Positions 24,214 to 33,576 of a stretch of DNA of 64,000 bases are shown piece by piece (within the stretch, counting starts at the first letter, position 1; every line of letters starts with the position of its first letter). The stretch spans positions 124,001-188,000 of the forward strand of contig JBMDXQ010000006.1 in NCBI GenBank assembly GCA_048594975.1, in the 5' to 3' direction. Made by a program: the position numbers and the translations under genes. The stretch comes from JBMDXB01 sp048594975. GTDB lineage: Bacteria > Acidobacteriota > Vicinamibacteria > Vicinamibacterales > 2-12-FULL-66-21. The notes under the pieces are model-generated. The model was not told where the DNA came from. It was given only the letters and a program-made list of their open reading frames with translations, and ran no database searches.

Positions 24214-25821
24214 CTACTGTGCCGTTCCCCGTCCGCGTCCGGACGGCTGCGGCGGCGGCAGGGGCTTGCGCGGCAGCTTCTCCTCGCGGTTCGCCGCGTG
24301 GTACACGAACGCGGCGACGATGACCGCGTTCTTGCGCAAGTCCTCCTCCTGGATGCGTTCGTACACGTCCATGTTGGAGTGATGCGTGCGCGTATCGTAT
24401 TCCACCTCGTCCTGGATGAACTGGAAGCCGGGGAGTCCGACCCGATCGAACGACTGGTGATCAGTGCCGCCGGTATCGCGGATGGTGAGCGTCCGCATCC
24501 CGAGGTTGTGGAACGGCTTCATCCACGCCTCGAAGAGGGGCGCGGCCGCCTCGTTGCCCTGCAGGTAGATACCGCGGATCGCCCCGGTGCCGTTGTCGAC
24601 GTTGAAATAGCCGGACAGTTTCGCGTGCGCCGGCTTCAGCTTCATGTCGGTCCGATCGGCGAACTGCGCGGTGACGTACTCGCGCGACCCCATCAACCCC
24701 TGCTCCTCGCCGCCCCACAGCCCGATCCGCACGGTGCGCCGCAGCTTCAGTCCACTCGCCTTGAGGATGCGCATCGCCTCCATCATCACGGCGGAGCCCG
24801 CCGCGTTGTCGGTCGCGCCGGTCCCTCCGTGCCACGAATCGAGGTGGGCGCCGAGCATCACGAGCTCGTCCGCCTTGTCGCTCCCGGGGATCTCGCCGAG
24901 GACGTTGAACGACTCGACGCCCTCGTGGAAGGTGTTGCGTACGTCCATCTCGATCGTGACCGGCATCTTGCGCTCGAGCGTGCGCACCAGCCGCCCGTAG
25001 TGCTCGACGGCGATCGTGAAGGTCGGCACGCCGGCGGGCGCGTCGGGCTCACGCGACCCGCCGCCGCCGACGAAGACCGTGCCGCCGTCGCCGCGTGAGG
25101 ACGGCGCGAGCACCCCGAGGACGCCTTCGTCCTTGAAGAACTGGGTGCGCTTCTGCGCGAACGCCTGCGCCTGGCCGCGTCCGCCGCCCGGGCCGCCGAA
25201 GCGTCCGGGCGCTCCGGCGCGTCCGCCGCGCGGCGTCGCGTCGGTCTCGTTCTCGAGCGCGCGCAGCTGCTCGTCGGTGTAGCGCAGCGCGGGCGCCGTC
25301 CACAGCGCCGCCACGTCGCGCAGCGCCGCGGCGAGCACGAACTTGCCCTTCAGCCGCCCCTTGAACTTCGCGAAATCCTCCTCCGCCTGGATGACCGCGT
25401 GGACCGCTTCGCCGGACACGAGTCCGTCCGTTCCCGGCGTCCAGGCCGCCGACATGCCGATGATCGGGAAGCTCCCGCCCGGCGTCGTCGCCATCGCGTA
25501 GAACTTGTCGTTCGACCAGCCGCGCCCGAACCGGAACGGTGCGAGCTGCACGTTGGCGAGGCCCCACTTCGTCATCTCCGCGGCCGCCCACTCGCCCGCC
25601 CTGCGGTAGCCCGGGGCGTTTGTCAGCCTCGGACCGTAGACGTCGGTCAGCCAGCTGAGGACGTCCATCACCTGCGAACGCTGGAAGCCCTCTTCTTTGA
25701 TCCGATAGAGGGCGTCCAAATCGACGGGCTCGGGCGCGCGCTGCGCCGAAACAGGCACGAGCGACAGGCCGAGGGCAACGGTGGCAGCGGCGGCAAGCGG
25801 GCGGCGGAACGTGAAGGACAT
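24214..25821 (-). CDS. Secreted M28-family zinc aminopeptidase
   Basis: A protein of 535 residues with a Sec signal peptide (PLAAAATVALGLSLVPVSAQ). The co-catalytic zinc ligands of family M28 are visible: His/Asp in GAHLDSW, Asp in GATDNAAG, Glu-Glu in WGGEEQG, and the late THHSNMD His. A PA-like insertion with a Gly-rich stretch (about 215-260) lies before the catalytic domain, as in many periplasmic M28 proteins. AGGAG at 25829-25833, 7 nt before the ATG at 25821, fixes the start. A long upstream open frame is rejected. The divergent gap to 26089 (268 nt) holds its promoter region; TATGCT on the minus strand near 25857-25862 is a possible -10 box. I see nothing else there. Confidence 0.92.
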   Translation of the reverse strand: MSFTFRRPLAAAATVALGLSLVPVSAQRAPEPVDLDALYRIKEEGFQRSQVMDVLSWLTDVYGPRLTNAPGYRRAGEWAAAEMTKWGLANVQLAPFRFGRGWSNDKFYAMATTPGGSFPIIGMSAAWTPGTDGLVSGEAVHAVIQAEEDFAKFKGRLKGKFVLAAALRDVAALWTAPALRYTDEQLRALENETDATPRGGRAGAPGRFGGPGGGRGQAQAFAQKRTQFFKDEGVLGVLAPSSRGDGGTVFVGGGGSREPDAPAGVPTFTIAVEHYGRLVRTLERKMPVTIEMDVRNTFHEGVESFNVLGEIPGSDKADELVMLGAHLDSWHGGTGATDNAAGSAVMMEAMRILKASGLKLRRTVRIGLWGGEEQGLMGSREYVTAQFADRTDMKLKPAHAKLSGYFNVDNGTGAIRGIYLQGNEAAAPLFEAWMKPFHNLGMRTLTIRDTGGTDHQSFDRVGLPGFQFIQDEVEYDTRTHHSNMDVYERIQEEDLRKNAVIVAAFVYHAANREEKLPRKPLPPPQPSGRGRGTAQ

Positions 25822-26089
25822 GCGGATACTCCTGCGAAACAAGGCACTTGCGCGCGGTAGCATAGCGCAAACGAAGGCGCGGCGCCGCGCGCCTCCGCGT
25901 CCACTTACAGGCCTGTCAGCCACCCCCCGAAACTGTGATCGGCGGCTGCCGCGGCGCCTCTGCGCCCCTGCCCCTACTGCCTGATCCCGCGCCGGTTCAA
26001 GTAGTGAACTCGGGGCGCGATCGCTGGTCCGGACGTTGCAGCCGGCTGCTGTCGCGCGTGTCTTCTCTCGCCACGCTGACGGGATACCA

Positions 26090-28204
26090 ATGACACTTGT
26101 AGCCGCTACCCCCGAACGTCCAGAGGCGCCGTTGTTCTCCGACGGCGTCGGCGACCGTGTCGTGGTCAGCGACGGCGCATCCGGCGAGCTCCTGCAGATT
26201 CTCAAGCTGCGCGGCGCGATCACCGCGGTCCCGTCGTTCGAGTTCGCGCTGCGCGAGCGGACCGCGCGCCTCGCCAATTTCCGCCACGCCTACTACTCGC
26301 GCGTCCGGCGCATCGATCGCGCGATGACCCCTGCGCCCTCGCTGGCGGTCGTGTCGGACAACGTGGAGGGCATCCGCCTTTCCGAGATCCTGCGCGTCGC
26401 GAAGGAGAAGCGCCTGCAGCTGGACATCAGCGCGGCGCTGTGCCTGCTGCGTCAGCTCGTGCCCGCCGTGGCGCTGCTGCACGAGAACGCGCGCGACGTG
26501 GCGCACGGGCTGATTGCGCCGGAGCGGCTCGTGGTCACGCCGCACGCGCGGATGATCATCGTCGAGTACGTCCTCGGCGCCGCCGTCGAGCAGCTGCACT
26601 GGAGCCGTGAGCGGCTGTGGCGGGAGTTCCGCGTCGCCGTGCCGCCGACCGCCGGCGTGCCGCGCCTCGACCACCGCGCCGACGTGGCCGGCATCGGCGT
26701 GGTTGCCCTCGCGCTCGTCCTCGGGCGCCCGATCGGCGCCGACGAGTTCCCGCAGCAGATCCCGCTGCTGCTCGAAAGCGCGCGCGAGTGCTCGACCCTC
26801 GGGCACGCGCGCCCGCTGTCGCCGGGGCTGCGGCAGTGGCTCGCTCGCGCCCTGCAGCTCGACATGCGCCGCGCGTTCACGTCCGCACCGGAGGCGATGG
26901 CGGCGCTCGACGACGTGCTGGCCGACGACTCGCTGTACGTGGCCGCGCCGGTCGCGCTCGAGACGTTCCTGTCGAAGTACATCGAGGCGCTCATCGACGA
27001 GGTGCCGCCCGCCCGGCCGCCGGCGCCGCCGCCGGTCCCGGCGACCGTCGCGCCCGACGCGAGGCTCGCCCCGCCGATCGCCGCGTCGCGGCCGGTCACG
27101 GACCTGGTCGACGTGTCGGACCTGGCGGTCGAGCCCCCAGCCGCGCGTGCCGCCCGCCGCAGCGCGCCGCCAGCAGACCACGTCAGATCGATGTTCAACG
27201 TCGACGATGCGTTTGCCACGCCGGCGGCCGAGGCAGTCGGCGAGCCGCCCGCGGGCGGCCGGCGCTGGCTCCCGTTTGTCGCTGCCGCGGCGCTCCTCGC
27301 GGTCCTCGGCGGCGCGTACGCCGCCTACACGTTCCTCGACATCGGCACGGCCTCGCCGGCGACCGGGACCCTCGTCGTACAGTCGAACCCCGCGGGCGTG
27401 CAGGTGTTCGTCGACGGCATCGAGCGCGGCGTGACGCCGGCGCGTGTTTCGCTGCCGCCCGGCGCCCACATCCTGGAGCTGCGCGGCAAGGGCGTGCCGC
27501 GGGTGATTCCGTTGACCCTCACTGCCGGCGCCGAGCTCTCCCAGTATCTCGAGTTCACGGAAACGCCGGCGACCGGTCAGCTCTCGGTGCAGTCGCAGCC
27601 GGCCGGCGCCAGGGTCATCGTCGACGGCAGCGAGCGCGGCGTGACGCCGCTCGTCGTGCAGGAGCTCGCGCCCGGGGAGCACACCGTCGTGCTGCAGACC
27701 GAGAGCGCGTCGGTGACGCACACCGTCGTGGTGCAGGCCGGGGTGCTCGCCTCGCTCGTCGCGCCGATCGCGCCGGCCGAGCCGCCGGGCCCCGTGTCCG
27801 GCTGGGTAGCGGTGAAGGCGCCGTTCACCGTCGAAATCTACGAACGCGGCCGGCTGGTCGGGTCGAGCGACTCCGATCGCGTCATGCTCGCGGCGGGCAA
27901 ACACGCGCTCGAGCTGGTGAACGACGCGCTCGGCCTGCGCACGACGCGGATCGTCCAGGTGACGCCCGGCAAGGTGATGCCGCTCTCGCTGGAGCTGCCG
28001 CGGGGCGTCGTGCACCTCAACGCGATACCGTGGGCGGAGGTCTGGATCGACGGTCAGCGTGCCGGCGACACGCCGCTCGGCAATATCGAGCTGCCCATCG
28101 GGCCGCACGAAATCGTGTTCAGGCACCCGCAGTTCGGCGAAAAACGTCACGCGATCTCGGTCACCGCCGGCACGCCGGTCCGCCTGAGCGTGAACATGAA
28201 GTAG
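26090..28204 (+). CDS. Pseudokinase-like membrane protein with PEGA repeats
   Basis: A protein of 704 residues. The first 290 residues follow a Ser/Thr kinase outline (LRQLVPAVALLHENARDVAHGLIAPERLVV in place of the HRD loop, IIVEYVL in place of DFG), but the catalytic Asp, the Lys and the Gly loop are missing, so it is a likely pseudokinase. A Pro/Ala-rich linker leads to one membrane helix (about 390-412, LPFVAAAALLAVLGGAYAAY). Outside are PEGA-type repeats: VQSNPAGVQVFVDGIERG, VQSQPAGARVIVDGSERG and NAIPWAEVWIDGQRAG. PEGA domains are surface or S-layer associated. It probably senses or scaffolds at the envelope. Confidence 0.8.
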   Translation: MTLVAATPERPEAPLFSDGVGDRVVVSDGASGELLQILKLRGAITAVPSFEFALRERTARLANFRHAYYSRVRRIDRAMTPAPSLAVVSDNVEGIRLSEILRVAKEKRLQLDISAALCLLRQLVPAVALLHENARDVAHGLIAPERLVVTPHARMIIVEYVLGAAVEQLHWSRERLWREFRVAVPPTAGVPRLDHRADVAGIGVVALALVLGRPIGADEFPQQIPLLLESARECSTLGHARPLSPGLRQWLARALQLDMRRAFTSAPEAMAALDDVLADDSLYVAAPVALETFLSKYIEALIDEVPPARPPAPPPVPATVAPDARLAPPIAASRPVTDLVDVSDLAVEPPAARAARRSAPPADHVRSMFNVDDAFATPAAEAVGEPPAGGRRWLPFVAAAALLAVLGGAYAAYTFLDIGTASPATGTLVVQSNPAGVQVFVDGIERGVTPARVSLPPGAHILELRGKGVPRVIPLTLTAGAELSQYLEFTETPATGQLSVQSQPAGARVIVDGSERGVTPLVVQELAPGEHTVVLQTESASVTHTVVVQAGVLASLVAPIAPAEPPGPVSGWVAVKAPFTVEIYERGRLVGSSDSDRVMLAAGKHALELVNDALGLRTTRIVQVTPGKVMPLSLELPRGVVHLNAIPWAEVWIDGQRAGDTPLGNIELPIGPHEIVFRHPQFGEKRHAISVTAGTPVRLSVNMK

Positions 28205-28222
28205 CAGGAAGACAGGTGACCC

Positions 28223-29107
28223 ATGGTCAAGCGCACGTGCGCACAGTTGCTCCTGACAGGCTGCCTCGCCGCGACGGCGTTCGCGCAGGCGGCCCCGACG
28301 CAGACACCGTTCGACACCGCACGCGAGCTGTACGCGTCGGCGCGCTACGACGAGGCGCTCGCCGTGCTCAACGGCCTGCAGTCGGCCGACCGGCGGTCGG
28401 TCGAGCAATACCGGTCGCTCTGCTTGCTTGCGCTGGGACGTACGCCCGAGGCCGAAGCCGCCATTGCCGCGCTCGTCCAGGCCGACCCGTCGTACCAGCC
28501 GTCGCAGGAGGAGGCCTCGCCGCGCGTGCGCGCCACATTCACGGAAGTGCGGCAGCGAGTGCTGCCCGATATCGCCACCGCGCAGTACGCTGCCGCCAAG
28601 GCCGCGTACGATCGCAAGGAATGGAAGGTCGCGGAAGGCCGGTTCCGTGACCTGCTGGCGCTCCTCGATGATCCCGATATGCGCGGGCGGCTGACCGATC
28701 TGCGAACGTTGGCGTCGGGGTTCATGGATCTCGCCATCGCCGCCGCCGCGCCGCCACCCGAGCCGGTCAAGCCCGAGCCGTTGCCGCCGCCGGCGCCCGC
28801 GTCACCACCACCACCGAACAAGGTGTACTCGAATGAGGACTCGGGTGTCGTGGCTCCCGCCGTAATCCGACAGAACGTACCACCTGTGCCCGCGCATATA
28901 ACGGCCCAGGTACGCGACCGCGGTCGCGTCGAGATCGTCATCGACGAGCAGGGCCGCGTCAGCTCCGTTCAGGTCCGTCAGCCGATGCATCCTTTTTATG
29001 ATCGACTGATCGTGCTCGCGGCGCGCGAATGGCGCTACCGGGCGGCGACCTTGAACGGCGTGCCGGTCAAGTACCGGAAGAGCATCGGGATCGCGCTGTC
29101 ACGATAA
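28223..29107 (+). CDS. Secreted TonB_C-domain protein with TPR-like N-terminus
   Basis: A protein of 294 residues with a signal peptide (LLLTGCLAATAFAQA). Residues 30-170 are helical and TPR-like (ARELYASARYDEALAVLNGL; AAKAAYDRKEWKVAEGRFRDL). A Pro-rich stretch (175-200) follows. The last 85 residues are a TonB_C-type domain (RGRVEIVIDEQGRVSSVQV, LAAREWRYRAATLNGVPV). It has no TonB membrane anchor, so it is not a classical TonB. It begins 19 nt after the PEGA gene and likely shares its transcript. Confidence 0.82.
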   Translation: MVKRTCAQLLLTGCLAATAFAQAAPTQTPFDTARELYASARYDEALAVLNGLQSADRRSVEQYRSLCLLALGRTPEAEAAIAALVQADPSYQPSQEEASPRVRATFTEVRQRVLPDIATAQYAAAKAAYDRKEWKVAEGRFRDLLALLDDPDMRGRLTDLRTLASGFMDLAIAAAAPPPEPVKPEPLPPPAPASPPPPNKVYSNEDSGVVAPAVIRQNVPPVPAHITAQVRDRGRVEIVIDEQGRVSSVQVRQPMHPFYDRLIVLAAREWRYRAATLNGVPVKYRKSIGIALSR

Positions 29108-29143
29108 CCGCCGCGCTGCTTCCCGCTGGCAGGGAAGTAGCAA

Positions 29144-30982
29144 GTGCGCCGCCCGATGTCCTCGGTCGACGCACGCTTCTCGTTAGCTGATCTGGCGGGC
29201 GCGGGCATCTGCCTGCCCCCTGCCGAGGCGGCTGCCATCGTTCGCGAAATCGCTCAGCGGGTCGTGTGCGGCGATCTGCCGGGCGTTCCCTCCGGGCACG
29301 TCCTTCGATTCACCGATACCGGGCAGATCGTGGTGGAGGGCCCGGTAACTGCCGACGGTCCCGACGTGTCGCGCGCGGCGCACCTCCTCGAGACGCTGCT
29401 GCCCGACGCCGACGCGCCCCCGCGCCTGCGCGCGTCGGGAGCGCTGCGCCTCGTCGTTGCTCGCGCCCTCGGCACGCTCGACCTCCCTCCCTACGAATCG
29501 CTCGCGGCGTTCACCCGGGCGCTGGAGCGGTTCGCCGTCAGCGACATCGCAGCGGCGATCCGAGAGCGCCACGCATCGTGGTCCGCTTCGCGAGAGGCGG
29601 GAACAGCGGCCGCCGCCGGAAGGAAACAGGACGCGGCTCGCGAGCCCACGTCAACGACGGCGGATGATGCGGCCGAGTCAGAGCTCACCGTGTCGGATAT
29701 CCGCCGCGCGCGCCGCGAGACGCGGCTCACGCTGAGCGAAGTGTCGGAGCGAAGCCGGATCCCCGCGTGGCTGCTGCGCGAGCTCGAGTGGGGATACTTC
29801 CGCCACTGGCCCGCCGGGGTGTACGGTCGCACGCAGCTCGTTCGATACGCACGTGCGGCCGGGCTCGACGATCGTCTCGTCGTCCGCACCGTCTGGCCGG
29901 AACTCGAGGCCGAGGCGCGCCGCCGCGGGAGCACGGCGATCGTGCTGGGCGACCTGCAGCCGGCCAATCCGGAACAGGGCAGCGGGGCAGCGATGCAGGT
30001 CCCGCCCGAACGTGGCGCCATCGAGCCGGCGGCGCCGGCCGCCGTCCCCGCCGTGCACCGACACCGGCTTGCCGCTGCCTTGAGCATTGCTGCGCTGCTC
30101 GCCGTCGCGCTCATCCCGGCCACCTGGCAGCAGCTGCATGATCGCCCCGTACCGCCGAAGGGTCCCGCACTCGACACCCCCGCCGCCGTGTCTGCGCCGG
30201 CCGCACCGGTTGAGGCCGCACCGCGACCGACGGTGGTCGAACCGACGCCGGCAACGGAGACGGGCGCGGCCGTCGTCGATGACGACGCGGAGCAGGGCGT
30301 CGTGCCCGCGAGGCACCTCGACGAGATGACCCTGCGGATCACGCGCGTGGCCGACGACGGCGCGCGGAACAACCACGAGCGTGTGTCGCCAGACGGTCGC
30401 CGCATCGCGTTCGATTCGGACCGCGAGGGGCCGCGGAGCGTCTACGTCGCCGATATCGATGGCCGCAACGTGCGGCGGGTCAGCGGCGACGGGTTCGCCG
30501 CCCTGCCGAGCTGGTCGCTCGACAGTCGCACCCTGCTGTTCGCGCGCGCCGAGCCGGATCATCCCGACGTGTGGAACCTCTGGAGCGTCGACGTGGAGAC
30601 CGGCGAGCGGCGGCGGCTGACGTCTTACGAAACCGGACGGCCGTGGGGGGCGTCGTGGTTCCCTGACGGGCGGCGCATCGCTTTCACGCGCGAGGCCGCG
30701 CTCGTCGTCCTCGACGTCGAGAGCGGCGAGGCGCACGAGTTCCGGTCCCCGCTTGGCGGCCGTCCGATGCGCAGCCCGGCAGTGTCGCCCGACGGCCGGC
30801 ACGTCATCGTCCAGGTGCTTCGCGACGGCGCGTGGCTGGTGGGCGTTCCCGACGGCTCGATGCGGCGCGTCGTCGACGATCCCACGGCCGACGCGTTCAG
30901 CTGGGCCCCCGACGGGCGGCGCGTGGCGTATCACAGCAGCCGTTTCGGCGGGTGGAGCGTCTGGGTCCGGGTCGGTGCCTGA
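29144..30982 (+). CDS. HTH (RodZ-like) - membrane - TolB-type propeller fusion protein
   Basis: A protein of 612 residues (GTG at 29144 with AGGGA 9 nt upstream; ATG at 29156 possible). Residues 1-140 form a conserved-looking N-terminal domain I cannot name. Residues about 185-245 are a RodZ-type helix-turn-helix (IRRARRETRLTLSEVSERS, IPAWLLRELEWG). A membrane helix follows near 310-330 (LAAALSIAALLAVALIPATW), then a Pro/Ala linker. The last 220 residues have PD40/TolB-like blades (RVSPDGRRIAFDSDREG, WFPDGRRIAFTREA, WAPDGRRVAYHSS). The propeller would be outside and the HTH inside the membrane, a one-component layout like ToxR or CadC. A small hairpin (29119-29137) precedes it. Confidence 0.8.
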   Translation: MRRPMSSVDARFSLADLAGAGICLPPAEAAAIVREIAQRVVCGDLPGVPSGHVLRFTDTGQIVVEGPVTADGPDVSRAAHLLETLLPDADAPPRLRASGALRLVVARALGTLDLPPYESLAAFTRALERFAVSDIAAAIRERHASWSASREAGTAAAAGRKQDAAREPTSTTADDAAESELTVSDIRRARRETRLTLSEVSERSRIPAWLLRELEWGYFRHWPAGVYGRTQLVRYARAAGLDDRLVVRTVWPELEAEARRRGSTAIVLGDLQPANPEQGSGAAMQVPPERGAIEPAAPAAVPAVHRHRLAAALSIAALLAVALIPATWQQLHDRPVPPKGPALDTPAAVSAPAAPVEAAPRPTVVEPTPATETGAAVVDDDAEQGVVPARHLDEMTLRITRVADDGARNNHERVSPDGRRIAFDSDREGPRSVYVADIDGRNVRRVSGDGFAALPSWSLDSRTLLFARAEPDHPDVWNLWSVDVETGERRRLTSYETGRPWGASWFPDGRRIAFTREAALVVLDVESGEAHEFRSPLGGRPMRSPAVSPDGRHVIVQVLRDGAWLVGVPDGSMRRVVDDPTADAFSWAPDGRRVAYHSSRFGGWSVWVRVGA

Positions 30983-31000
30983 TGATAAACTGCCGGGCCA

Positions 31001-32275
31001 GTGCAGGCCCGGCCGTTCCTTTCGATCGTGATCGGCGCGCTGCTCGCCGCCGCCTGCGGCAAAGCGCCTCCGCCGTCGCGCCGCGCGGGCGGCGCCGATG
31101 TGCTGCTGCGTGCCGAGACCGAGACCATCGCGGCGCGTGTTCCTGCCCGGGCCACGCTCGACAGCCTCCTCCGCCAGCACGAGCTTCAGGCGGAGTTGAT
31201 CCACGCTGCGGTGTCGGCGGCGCGCCGGGTCTTCGATCCGCGCGACCTCAGGGCGGATCGCCCGTACCGCCTGGTTCGCTCGCTCGACGGCCTGCTGCGC
31301 GAGTTCGAGTACGAGATCGACGCCGACCGTTTCCTGCGGATCGTGAGCCGCGACCGCTCGGCCCCGACCGAGCTCGACGCGCAGGTGCTCCTGTTCGAGA
31401 AAGAGACCGCGGTCACGGCGATCCACGGCAACATCTCGGCGGACGGCGGATCGCTCATCGCGTCGATGGACGCGGCGGGCGAGCACGTGCAGCTCGCGAT
31501 GGCGCTCGCCGAGATCTTCGGCGGACAGATCGACTTCGACAACGACCTGCAGCCCGGCGACACCTACGACGTCCTGTTCGAGAAGTCGACCCGCGACGGG
31601 CTGTTCGCCGGCTACGGCGAGATCCTCGGCGCCACGTTCCACGTCGACGGCGGCGAGTACGAGGCGGTTCGATGGGTGGATCCGGCGACGGGCCGCGCCG
31701 GGTACTACGACGAGCACGGGCGTTCGCTGAAGCGGATGCTCCTGCGCTCGCCGCTGAAATTCGAGCCGCGGGTCACGTCACGCTTCTCGCGGAGCCGGCT
31801 GCACCCGGTGCACAGGGTGCGGCGGCCGCATCTCGGCGTCGACTATGCCGCGCCGCACGGTGCGGCCGTGATCGCCGTCGCGGACGGCGCCGTCGTGTCC
31901 GCCGGGTGGAGCGGCGGCGGCGGCCGGATGGTCCGGCTCCGCCACGCCGGCGGCCTGGAGACCTACTACCTGCACTTGTCGTCGTACGGAAAAGGCATCC
32001 GCCGCGGCGCGCGCGTCAAGCAGGGCGATGTCATCGGACGCGTCGGATCGAGCGGGACGGCAACCGGCCCGCACCTGGACTACCGGATGCGGCGCAACGG
32101 CGTGTTCGTCAACCCGGTGACCATTCACCGCCAGCAGCCGCCGGGCGAGCCGATCAGGTCCCATCACATGGCAGCCTTCCAGGACGTGCGCGCCACCGTC
32201 AGCCGGCAGCTCCCGGCTGTCGTCCGTACCGGGCATCCGGAACGGACAGCCGACGCCGTCAAGGCCGTGCAGTAA
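31001..32275 (+). CDS. M23-family peptidase lipoprotein
   Basis: A protein of 424 residues from a GTG. A lipobox ends in Cys 19 (GALLAAAC). An OapA/LysM-like helical region spans 35-130, then the LytM/M23 domain: HLGVDYAAPHG (zinc His and Asp) and GPHLDYRM, where the second motif has HLD in place of the canonical HLH, as in several delta-proteobacterial relatives. Predicted role: peptidoglycan endopeptidase, or a non-catalytic activator if HLD abolishes zinc binding. A TAAACT box lies 9 nt before the start. It follows the HTH-propeller gene by 18 nt. Confidence 0.86.
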   Translation: MQARPFLSIVIGALLAAACGKAPPPSRRAGGADVLLRAETETIAARVPARATLDSLLRQHELQAELIHAAVSAARRVFDPRDLRADRPYRLVRSLDGLLREFEYEIDADRFLRIVSRDRSAPTELDAQVLLFEKETAVTAIHGNISADGGSLIASMDAAGEHVQLAMALAEIFGGQIDFDNDLQPGDTYDVLFEKSTRDGLFAGYGEILGATFHVDGGEYEAVRWVDPATGRAGYYDEHGRSLKRMLLRSPLKFEPRVTSRFSRSRLHPVHRVRRPHLGVDYAAPHGAAVIAVADGAVVSAGWSGGGGRMVRLRHAGGLETYYLHLSSYGKGIRRGARVKQGDVIGRVGSSGTATGPHLDYRMRRNGVFVNPVTIHRQQPPGEPIRSHHMAAFQDVRATVSRQLPAVVRTGHPERTADAVKAVQ

Positions 32276-32318
32276 GGCGCCCCTCGCATCGCCGCGGTTT
32301 TGCCGCGGACGTTCGCAC

Positions 32319-32324
32319 TACAAT
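32319..32324 (+). promoter_or_regulatory. -10-like box, DUF1015 gene
   Basis: TACAAT ends 7 nt before the ATG at 32332, the spacing expected if transcription starts at or next to the A of ATG. There is no Shine-Dalgarno sequence. Confidence 0.5.
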
Positions 32325-32331
32325 TATCGGG

Positions 32332-33561
32332 ATGGCCACCATTCATCCGTTCCGCGCCTTGCGACCGGCGCCGGCGGCGGCGGCCCAGGTCTCCTCGGTT
32401 CCCTACGACGTCGTCGCCAGCGAAGAAGCGAAACAGCTCGCGGCGGGCAATCCGCTCAGCTTCCTTCGCGTCACGCGCTCCGAGATCGAGCTGCCGGCCG
32501 GCACCGATCCATACTCGCCGCAGGTCTACGCGAAGGCCCGCGAGAGCTTCGGACGGCTGCGCAGCGAGGCGCCGCTCGTGCTCGACGAGGTTCCGTCGTT
32601 GTACCTGTACCGGTTGCGCATGGGCGACCACGAGCAGACGGGTGTCGCCGGCTGTTACTCGGTCGACGAGTACGAATCGGACGCGATCAAGAAGCACGAG
32701 CGCACACGGCGCGACAAGGAGGACGATCGGACGCGCCACATCGTGGAGCTGCGCGCCCAGACGGGCGTCGTCTTCCTCACCTACCGGCGGCATCCGGGTG
32801 TCGACGGTGCGGCCGCCCGCGTTGCCGCCGGCGAGCCGCTCTACGACTTCTCCGCGCCGGACGGCGTCCGCCACACCGTATGGCGCGCCGGCCTCGCCGA
32901 CACGCAGGCGATCGTCGCATCGTTCGCGGCCGTCCCGGCGCTGTATATCGCCGACGGGCACCATCGCGCCGCCAGCGCCGCGCGTGCCCGCAGAGAGCTC
33001 CGCGCGCGGTCCGGCAACGTCGCGGACGAGGCCGGTGCGGACACGTTCATCGCCGTCGCGTTTCCCGACAACCAGGTGCAGATCCTCCCCTACAACCGGG
33101 TCGTGAAGGACCTGGCGGGGCAGACGCCGGCGCAGCTGCTCGAGGCCATCCGGGAGCGCTTCCCGGTGCTGGCCGGCGCGGCGATGCCCGTGCGCCAGGG
33201 GCACGTGTCGATGTACCTCGACCGCGCCTGGTACACCATCGATCTCACCGCCGCGCCGCCGGTCGACGGCACCCGTGCCGGTGCGCTCGACGTCGCGCGT
33301 CTGCAGCACCACGTCCTCGAAAGGCTCCTGGGCGTCGGCGATGTCCGCAGCGACAGGCGGATCGACTTCGTCGGCGGAGCGCGCGGCACGACGGCGCTGG
33401 AGCGTGCGGTCGACTCCGGAGCGGCCGCTGTTGCCTTTTCCATGTTCCCGGTAACCGTGGACGACCTGCTGGCGATCGCCGATGCCGGCGGCATCATGCC
33501 GCCGAAGTCCACCTGGTTCGAGCCCAAGCTGCGCGACGGCCTGCTCGTGCACCTGATCTGA
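32332..33561 (+). CDS. DUF1015 family protein
   Basis: A protein of 409 residues that fits the DUF1015 family from end to end: MATIHPFRALRP start, VPYDVV, a conserved KKHERT motif, IADGHHR and PPKSTWFEPKL. Its biochemical role is unknown. The family is often next to serA, as here, with serA 15 nt downstream and serC after it. A link to serine or one-carbon metabolism is therefore likely. A -10-like box 7 nt upstream suggests a leaderless mRNA for the three-gene operon. Confidence 0.92.
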   Translation: MATIHPFRALRPAPAAAAQVSSVPYDVVASEEAKQLAAGNPLSFLRVTRSEIELPAGTDPYSPQVYAKARESFGRLRSEAPLVLDEVPSLYLYRLRMGDHEQTGVAGCYSVDEYESDAIKKHERTRRDKEDDRTRHIVELRAQTGVVFLTYRRHPGVDGAAARVAAGEPLYDFSAPDGVRHTVWRAGLADTQAIVASFAAVPALYIADGHHRAASAARARRELRARSGNVADEAGADTFIAVAFPDNQVQILPYNRVVKDLAGQTPAQLLEAIRERFPVLAGAAMPVRQGHVSMYLDRAWYTIDLTAAPPVDGTRAGALDVARLQHHVLERLLGVGDVRSDRRIDFVGGARGTTALERAVDSGAAAVAFSMFPVTVDDLLAIADAGGIMPPKSTWFEPKLRDGLLVHLI

Positions 33562-33576
33562 CGTGAGGGGGACCCC

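Noticed and set aside
25822..26277. N-terminal extension of the M28 peptidase frame
   Set aside because: The signal peptide and the ribosome binding site at 25829 fix the start at 25821.
25997..28408. 803-codon minus-strand open frame
   Set aside because: It is antisense to the PEGA protein; composition is typical of a GC-shadow frame.
26617..28650. 677-codon plus-strand open frame
   Set aside because: It is the +2/+3 shadow of the PEGA gene and the next gene, Arg/Ala-rich, and runs across an intergenic gap.
29678..31717. 679-codon minus-strand open frame
   Set aside because: It is a shadow of the HTH-propeller and M23 genes, His/Arg/Asp-rich with no domain.
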